Part shown: positions 6,595 through 10,555 of the stretch, in pieces
How the letters are laid out: each line of letters opens with the position of its first letter
How positions within the stretch are numbered: the first letter of the stretch is position 1
Source: JASFRI01 sp050115015
GTDB taxonomy: Bacteria; Acidobacteriota; Polarisedimenticolia; CBDVAL01
Assembly (NCBI GenBank): GCA_050115015.1
Contig: JASFRI010000126.1
Coordinates: 1 to 10,555, forward strand
Direction of reading: 5' to 3'
DNA length: 10,555 nt
The notes under the pieces: generated by a model
The model's input: the letters and a program-made list of their open reading frames with translations, nothing else
What the model was told of the DNA's origin: nothing
The model's database searches: none
Position numbers and translations under genes: made by a program

Positions 6595-7905
6595 CTAGCG
6601 GACCTCCTCCAGCAGCGCGCGCAGCCGCGTGAAGGCCGCCGCGATCTGCTCCAGGGAGACGGCGCCGACGGAGAGCCGGAACCAGCCCGTCTCCTCCCGC
6701 AGGCCGAAGGCCTGGAACGGCACCACCGCCACTCCGGCCCGCTCCAGCAGCGCCTGCCGGATCGCCTCGTTGCTCTCGAGCTTCCGGCCCGCGAGCTCGC
6801 GACCGATCCAGTCGAAGCGTGCGGAGAGGTACATGGCGCCCTGCGGGCGGATGCAGTCGACCGGGAAGCCGAGCTGCCGCAATTCCCGGAGCCCGTCGTG
6901 CAGCGCGCTGAGACGGGATCCCACCCGCTGCCGCATCTCCGCCTGGAATGACTCGAGCTCCCCGGGCGCCTGTAGGAAGCGGGCCACCGCGACCTGCTCC
7001 GCGCGCGGTGCCCAGGCCCCCATGTGCCCGACCAGATCCTTGAAGCGGGCGATCACCGCCGGCGCGGCGAAGCCCCAGCCCACCCGGATCCCGGTGGCGG
7101 CAAACAGCTTCGACACCGCGTCCAGCGAGATCACCCAGGGCGCGGCCTCCGGGACGAGCCGGGCCGGGTGCGCGTGGTAGGAATCGCCGAAGGTGAGCCC
7201 GCTGTAGACCTGGTCCAGCAGCAGGAACAGATGCCGCCGCCCCGCCGCCGCCCGCCGGCGGTTCTCCTTGACCACGGCCTCCGCCAGACGCCGCATCTCC
7301 TCCGGGTCCAGGACCGTGCCGGCGGGATTCAGCGGCGTGTTCACGCACACCATCTGGGCCTCGGCCAGATGGGGCCGGATCTGGTCCGCGGTGGGCATGA
7401 AGCCGTCCTCCGGCCGCGTCGGCAGCTCCACCGCCTGCGCACCGGCGATCCAGGTGTAGTGGTTGTTGTTCCAGGAGGGCACCGGGTAGACGACCCGATC
7501 CCCGGGGTTCAGCACCGCGCGAAACGCGGCGTAGAGCAGCGGCCGCGCCCCCGAGGCGACGAGCACCGACTCGACCGGGTAGCGCACGCCCAGCGTCCGG
7601 TCCAGATGATGGGCGACCGCCTCCCGGAGCTCGAGCACGCCGTCCGGCGGCGGGTAGTTCGTCTCCCCCTCCTCCAGGGCGGCCAGGATGCGCAGCTTCA
7701 GACCGTCGGGGATCGGGAATTGCTGCGGGTCGAAGTCCCCCACGGTGAGGTTGCAGATCGACTCACCCGCGCGCATGCGGGCGCGGATCTCCCCGGCGAT
7801 CTGCAGGATCTCCGAGCCGACCAGGCCGCGGACCTGGTCCGACATCGAGCGGTCGAGCGCCGCGGCCTCCCCGAGGTCCGGCGCGGCTTCCCTGGGAGCG
7901 GACAT
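6595..7905 (-). CDS. Fold-type I PLP-dependent aminotransferase (AspB/COG0436 type)
   Basis: Cytosolic class I/II aminotransferase, 436 residues. Key residues of the aspartate-aminotransferase fold are visible: N193 in NTPLNPAG, D231 and Y234 in LLLDQVYSGL (pyridine-ring contacts), the Schiff-base lysine K266 in VSKLFAATGIRVGW, and the substrate-carboxylate arginine R410 in FRLSVG. An early GDFDPQQFPIP segment replaces the common GEPDF motif, and a WNNNHY motif occupies the substrate region. These features are shared by a poorly characterised branch, so the amino-acid donor cannot be named. The frame is open to 8013, but ATG 7903-7905 is chosen because a TAGAAT -10 lies exactly 7 bases before it, and ATGs at 7914 and 7923 overlap or precede that box. 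ATG 7845 is a weaker alternative with GGAGG 20 bases away. It is divergent from the NamZ-like gene and convergent with acetoacetyl-CoA synthetase. Confidence 0.92.
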   Translation of the reverse strand: MSAPREAAPDLGEAAALDRSMSDQVRGLVGSEILQIAGEIRARMRAGESICNLTVGDFDPQQFPIPDGLKLRILAALEEGETNYPPPDGVLELREAVAHHLDRTLGVRYPVESVLVASGARPLLYAAFRAVLNPGDRVVYPVPSWNNNHYTWIAGAQAVELPTRPEDGFMPTADQIRPHLAEAQMVCVNTPLNPAGTVLDPEEMRRLAEAVVKENRRRAAAGRRHLFLLLDQVYSGLTFGDSYHAHPARLVPEAAPWVISLDAVSKLFAATGIRVGWGFAAPAVIARFKDLVGHMGAWAPRAEQVAVARFLQAPGELESFQAEMRQRVGSRLSALHDGLRELRQLGFPVDCIRPQGAMYLSARFDWIGRELAGRKLESNEAIRQALLERAGVAVVPFQAFGLREETGWFRLSVGAVSLEQIAAAFTRLRALLEEVR

Positions 7906-7912
7906 GAGACCC

Positions 7913-7918
7913 ATTCTA
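7913..7918 (-). promoter_or_regulatory. TAGAAT -10 box 7 bases before the aminotransferase ATG (leaderless promoter candidate)
   Basis: Minus-strand TAGAAT is followed by 7 bases and then ATG at 7905, so transcription would start at or one base before the start codon. No Shine-Dalgarno precedes the ATG. A GCGGG-CCG-CCCGC palindrome (7925-7937) lies just upstream, in the -10/-35 spacer. No -35 consensus is visible. The ATP-grasp gene has the same arrangement. Confidence 0.55.
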
Positions 7919-7989
7919 CCCATGGCGGGCCGCCCGCACCATGCCGCGCATCCCGGCCGGCGGATGGCATACCATGGCGACGTCACCCT

Positions 7990-7995
7990 GGAGGT
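7990..7995 (+). promoter_or_regulatory. Shine-Dalgarno GGAGGT that selects a TTG start
   Basis: GGAGGT lies 5 bases before TTG 8001-8003. The in-frame upstream ATGs at 7941 and 7974 lack such a site, and the residues they add do not resemble the family N-terminus. Confidence 0.65.
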
Positions 7996-8000
7996 CCGGA

Positions 8001-9212
8001 TTGTCCTTCGCACTCGGAATCGATCGCCTCGTCGCGGACCCGGAGCTGCGACGACCGCTTCGGGGCCGGCGGCTTGCCCTTCTGGGACATCCCGCCTCGG
8101 TGACCCGAGATCTCGCCCCCTCCCTCGACGCCCTGGCCGGCTGCGGCGACCTGCAGCTCTCCTGCGCCTTCGGGCCGCAGCACGGGATGCGCGGGGACAA
8201 GCAGGACAACATGGTCGAGTCCGAGGACTACCGGGACCCCGACATCGGGATCCCCGTCTTCAGCCTCTACGGGGACGTGCGCCGGCCCACGGCGGCGATG
8301 CTGGACGCCTTCGACGTCCTGCTGGTGGACCTGCAGGACCTCGGGTGCCGGGTCTACACGTTCCTCACGACCCTCTGCTACCTGCTGGAGGATTGCGCCG
8401 CGGCGGGAAAGGGGCTCTGGGTGCTGGACCGTCCCAACCCGGCCGGCCGGCCGGTGGAGGGATCCACGCTGGTTCCCGGTCAGCAGAGCTTCGTGGGCGT
8501 GGCGCCGATCCCGATGCGCCACGGCCTCACCCTCGGCGAGGCGGCCCGCTGGTTCGCCGCACACCGGAAGCTCGACCTGGACCTGCGCGTCGTGGAGATG
8601 CTCGACTACCGGCCCGACGAGGCCCCCGGCCACGGATGGCCCGAGGGACGCCTGCCCTGGGTGCATCCGAGCCCGAACGCCGCGGGCCTCAACATGGCCC
8701 GCTGCTACGCCGGCACCGTGTTGCTGGAGGGGACGACGCTGTCCGAGGGCCGCGGGACGACGTTTTCCCTCGAGGTGGCGGGGGCCCCCGGACTGCGCGT
8801 GCGCGCGATCCTGGAGCGGATGCGACGTCTTGCCCCGGGATGGCTGGAGGGCTGCCGGCTGCGGGCCTGCACCTTCGAGCCGACGTTCCACAAGCACGCC
8901 GGCCAGATGTGCCGGGGGCTCCAGATCCACGCCGTCGCCCCGTTCCACGACCCGGACCGCTTCCGTCCCTACCGGCTGATCGCCGCGTTCCTCGCGGCGC
9001 TGCGCGCGGTGCATCCGGAGATCCCCCTGTGGAAGGAGCCCCCCTACGAGTACGAGACGGAGCGTCTCCCCATCGACGTGATCAACGGCGGCCCCCTGCT
9101 CCGGGAATGGGTGGACTCCCGGCCGGAGGACGGTGAGGCGCTGGACGCGGCGCTCGCGGCGGACGAGGAGGCCTGGAGGGAGGCCCGTGCCCCCTTCCTG
9201 CGCTATCCCTGA
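8001..9212 (+). CDS. DUF1343 protein, related to exo-beta-N-acetylmuramidase NamZ
   Basis: 403 residues from the TTG start. The DUF1343 family includes NamZ (B. subtilis YbbC, GH171), which removes MurNAc from the non-reducing end of peptidoglycan fragments. Family motifs are all present: GIDRL (6-10) at the start, RRLALLGHPASV, the block PQHGMRGDKQDNMVES (59-74), PVFSLYG, the LVDLQDLGCRVYTF segment, VLDRPNP, and PMRHGLTLGE with E180. Oddities: most members I know have PEHG where this has PQHG (Q60), with an extra acidic NMVES (E73) a few residues on. There is also no signal peptide, so it should act in the cytoplasm, unlike many exported homologues. The role in muropeptide recycling is therefore inferred from the family, and a changed specificity is possible. 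It is divergent from the aminotransferase; its stop is 4 bases from the stop of the convergent ATP-grasp gene. Confidence 0.88.
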   Translation: MSFALGIDRLVADPELRRPLRGRRLALLGHPASVTRDLAPSLDALAGCGDLQLSCAFGPQHGMRGDKQDNMVESEDYRDPDIGIPVFSLYGDVRRPTAAMLDAFDVLLVDLQDLGCRVYTFLTTLCYLLEDCAAAGKGLWVLDRPNPAGRPVEGSTLVPGQQSFVGVAPIPMRHGLTLGEAARWFAAHRKLDLDLRVVEMLDYRPDEAPGHGWPEGRLPWVHPSPNAAGLNMARCYAGTVLLEGTTLSEGRGTTFSLEVAGAPGLRVRAILERMRRLAPGWLEGCRLRACTFEPTFHKHAGQMCRGLQIHAVAPFHDPDRFRPYRLIAAFLAALRAVHPEIPLWKEPPYEYETERLPIDVINGGPLLREWVDSRPEDGEALDAALAADEEAWREARAPFLRYP

Positions 9213-9216
9213 ACCC

Positions 9217-10071
9217 TCATGCCTGCCGGAGCAGCCGGTCGATGGCGGTGACGAACCGGCTCAGCGCGGCCGGCGACAGCGCCAGGTAGAGGGAGGGCTC
9301 CACCAGCTCGAGCTCCATCAGCAGCGGCTCCCCGTCGGGTCCCGGGGCCTGGTCGATCCGCGCATAGAGGAGCGGTCCGTCGATCGCCGCCAGCGCACGT
9401 GCCGCGAGCACCGCCTCCGCCGGGGCGATCGCCACTGCCTCGTCGTGCACGCGCTCCTCCTGTCCGTGAAACCGCGGCGCCTTTCTCACGGCGTGGGTCA
9501 GCTCCCCGTCGATCCAGACGAGGGCCCGTTCGCCATGCCGCTCCACCGACCCCACGTAGGGCTGCACGAGCGCATCGCGTACGGCGGCGAGCGCGCTCAG
9601 GTGTCGCTCCCCGGCCTCCGCCTCCCCGGCCCGCACGAGCCGCGTGCGGTAGGAGGATGCGGAGACCGCCGGCTTGACCACCACGTCTTTCCAGCCGCGC
9701 TCCGCACGGATGCGCGCCAACGACGCCGGCCCGCCGGCCGGGAGGAGTACCGTGGGAACCACCGGGACCCCCCGCCGCTCCAGGTCCAGCAGGTAGCCCT
9801 TGTGGGTGTTCCACTGCACGACGGAGAGCGGGTTCCAGAGACGGGTGACCGACGCCGTGGCATCGGCCCAGCGGAGGAACTCCCGGTGATGCCGCGGGTA
9901 GTTCCAGGCGGAGCGCAGCACCGCCAGCCGCGTCGCCGTCCAGTCCACCGCCGGGTCGTCCCAGGCCCGGATCGCGGCCCGGATCCCGGCCTCGCCCAGC
10001 GCCTGCAGGAGCGGTGCGGCATCCGCGTCCGGCTCGGGGAGCCGGCGGCAGGAGACGAGGATCACGTCCAT
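9217..10071 (-). CDS. ATP-grasp ligase, DcsG/glutathione-synthetase-like
   Basis: Predicted cytosolic ATP-grasp enzyme, 284 residues, which would activate a carboxylate as acyl phosphate and join it to an amine. The N-terminal domain holds RSAWNYPRHHREFLRWA, then NP--VVQWNTHKGYLLDL. The ATP-binding half has VVVKPAVSA with K133, a QPYV motif, HAVRKAPRF and, near the end, YARID and MELELVEPSLYL with E253, E255 and E258, the usual metal-ligand region. This pattern recalls DcsG, the cyclo-ligase of D-cycloserine synthesis, and related 'ATP-grasp domain' proteins found in many bacteria without that pathway. No other cycloserine genes are near, so the substrate is unknown. The frame is open to 10431, but ATG 10069-10071 begins the conserved fold and has TAGAAT exactly 7 bases upstream. 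There is no Shine-Dalgarno. It is divergent from the serpin gene. Confidence 0.87.
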   Translation of the reverse strand: MDVILVSCRRLPEPDADAAPLLQALGEAGIRAAIRAWDDPAVDWTATRLAVLRSAWNYPRHHREFLRWADATASVTRLWNPLSVVQWNTHKGYLLDLERRGVPVVPTVLLPAGGPASLARIRAERGWKDVVVKPAVSASSYRTRLVRAGEAEAGERHLSALAAVRDALVQPYVGSVERHGERALVWIDGELTHAVRKAPRFHGQEERVHDEAVAIAPAEAVLAARALAAIDGPLLYARIDQAPGPDGEPLLMELELVEPSLYLALSPAALSRFVTAIDRLLRQA

Positions 10072-10078
10072 GAGGGGG

Positions 10079-10084
10079 ATTCTA
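10079..10084 (-). promoter_or_regulatory. TAGAAT -10 box 7 bases before the ATP-grasp ATG (leaderless promoter candidate)
   Basis: Minus-strand TAGAAT, then CCCCCTC, then ATG at 10071. The hexamer and the 7-base spacing are identical to those of the aminotransferase gene. The CCCCCTC stretch cannot act as a Shine-Dalgarno. No -35 consensus is found 16-18 bases upstream. Confidence 0.55.
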
Positions 10085-10147
10085 TCCCGCCGCTCCACGC
10101 GCTGGTGGCGCGGGAAAAACGCCGGTATCCTGATCCGGCAGCGGGGG

Positions 10148-10155
10148 AAAGGAGG
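10148..10155 (+). promoter_or_regulatory. Strong Shine-Dalgarno AAAGGAGG of the serpin gene
   Basis: AAAGGAGG, a near-perfect complement of the 16S rRNA 3' end, ends 4 bases before ATG 10160-10162. TATCCT at 10126-10131 is a weak -10 candidate with no good -35. Confidence 0.7.
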
Positions 10156-10159
10156 CATC

Positions 10160-10555
10160 ATGAGACGTGGGAAGCACTTGCTGGAGCTGCTCGCCCTGGC
10201 CGCCGCCCTCGGCCCGGGATGCGCGGACGCCTCGTCCCCTCCCGGGAGGGCCGCGGCGAACACGGTCGAGGCCGGCGCCGGAGACGTCTCGCTCCCGGAG
10301 CCCACGGCGACCGAGATCCGGGCGCTGGTCGAGGGGAACACCCGCTTCGCCCTCGACCTGTTCGGGCTCCTGGCGGAGGAGGACGGGAACCTGGCGTTCT
10401 CGCCGGCCAGCATCTCTGTCGCTTTCGGCATGACCTATGCGGGGGCGCGCGGCGAGACCTCCGACCAGATGCGGTCGGCCCTGCGGTTCGGCGGCGCCGG
10501 CGAGGCCGTCCACGCCGCCTTCGGCGCGCTGCTCCGCGACTGGAACGACACCGGC
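10160..10555 (+). CDS. Serpin-family serine protease inhibitor, N-terminal part (cut by window edge)
   Basis: 132 residues of a protein that should be about 400 long. Residues 1-20 form a signal peptide with a Leu/Ala-rich core ending in GPGC (C21). This may be a lipoprotein cysteine, although the lipobox is poor because Pro and Gly replace the usual residues; otherwise it is a Sec signal peptide. A low-complexity linker (about 22-50) follows. The serpin fold then starts: a helix-A-like NTRFALDLFGLL (60-71), the signature GNLAFSPASISVAFGMTYAGARGET (76-100), and QMRSALRF (103-110). Serpins trap serine or cysteine proteases by a suicide mechanism through the reactive-centre loop, which lies beyond the window, so inhibitory ability and target cannot be judged. 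The envelope location suggests protection against host, predator or self proteases. Frame is open to position 10555. Family call is firm. Confidence 0.92.
   Translation, partial: MRRGKHLLELLALAAALGPGCADASSPPGRAAANTVEAGAGDVSLPEPTATEIRALVEGNTRFALDLFGLLAEEDGNLAFSPASISVAFGMTYAGARGETSDQMRSALRFGGAGEAVHAAFGALLRDWNDTG

Noticed and set aside
5456..6598. 380-residue plus-strand frame inside acetoacetyl-CoA synthetase
   Set aside because: Shifted-frame shadow with Arg/Gly/Pro-rich low-complexity translation, against a fully conserved enzyme in the other frame.
7941..7976. ATG starts at 7941 and 7974 for the NamZ-like gene
   Set aside because: Neither has a Shine-Dalgarno, and the added residues do not resemble the family N-terminus. 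TTG 8001 has GGAGGT at 5 bases. ATG 7974 remains a minor possibility.
10072..10431. N-terminal extension of the ATP-grasp frame to 10431
   Set aside because: It overlaps the serpin gene on the opposite strand and adds low-complexity sequence before the conserved fold.

Overview
The window is compact, GC-rich (roughly 70% G+C by eye) bacterial chromosome with no sign of mobile DNA, RNA genes or repeats. ClpS, ClpA and leucyl/phenylalanyl-tRNA-protein transferase together point to a Gram-negative (diderm) bacterium. The codon bias, GGAGG-type ribosome binding sites and a bacterial serpin would fit a GC-rich proteobacterial, myxococcal, acidobacterial or related candidate-phylum genome. The sequence alone does not fix the phylum.

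Layout. Positions 1-4454 are a minus-strand run read right to left: a secreted helical protein (3969-4454), clpS, clpA and aat, tightly packed, then a fatty-acid desaturase cut by the left edge. The desaturase has its own near-consensus sigma-70 promoter, which overlaps the aat stop codon. From 4617 onward the strands alternate gene by gene: acetoacetyl-CoA synthetase (+), a fold-type I PLP aminotransferase (-), a DUF1343/NamZ-like protein (+), a DcsG-like ATP-grasp ligase (-), and the first third of a serpin (+), cut by the right edge. This gives three divergent intergenic regions (4455-4616, 7906-8000, 10072-10159) and two convergent junctions with gaps of only 22 and 4 bases.

Function. clpS-clpA-aat is a contiguous bacterial N-degron module. 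Aat adds Leu or Phe to proteins with N-terminal Lys or Arg, ClpS recognises the resulting N-termini, and ClpA unfolds the substrate for ClpP, which is not in this window. The right half has no obvious single pathway: ketone-body or branched-chain carbon activation, amino-acid transamination, cell-wall amino-sugar recycling (possible), a small-molecule ATP-grasp ligase, and an envelope protease inhibitor.

The most notable signals are regulatory. Two genes lacking a Shine-Dalgarno (aminotransferase and ATP-grasp) both have TAGAAT exactly 7 bases before the ATG, which suggests leaderless or near-leaderless transcripts. Two other genes (desaturase, NamZ-like) are best read from TTG codons behind strong Shine-Dalgarno sequences. 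No clearly new multi-gene system is visible; most of the window is ordinary chromosome.
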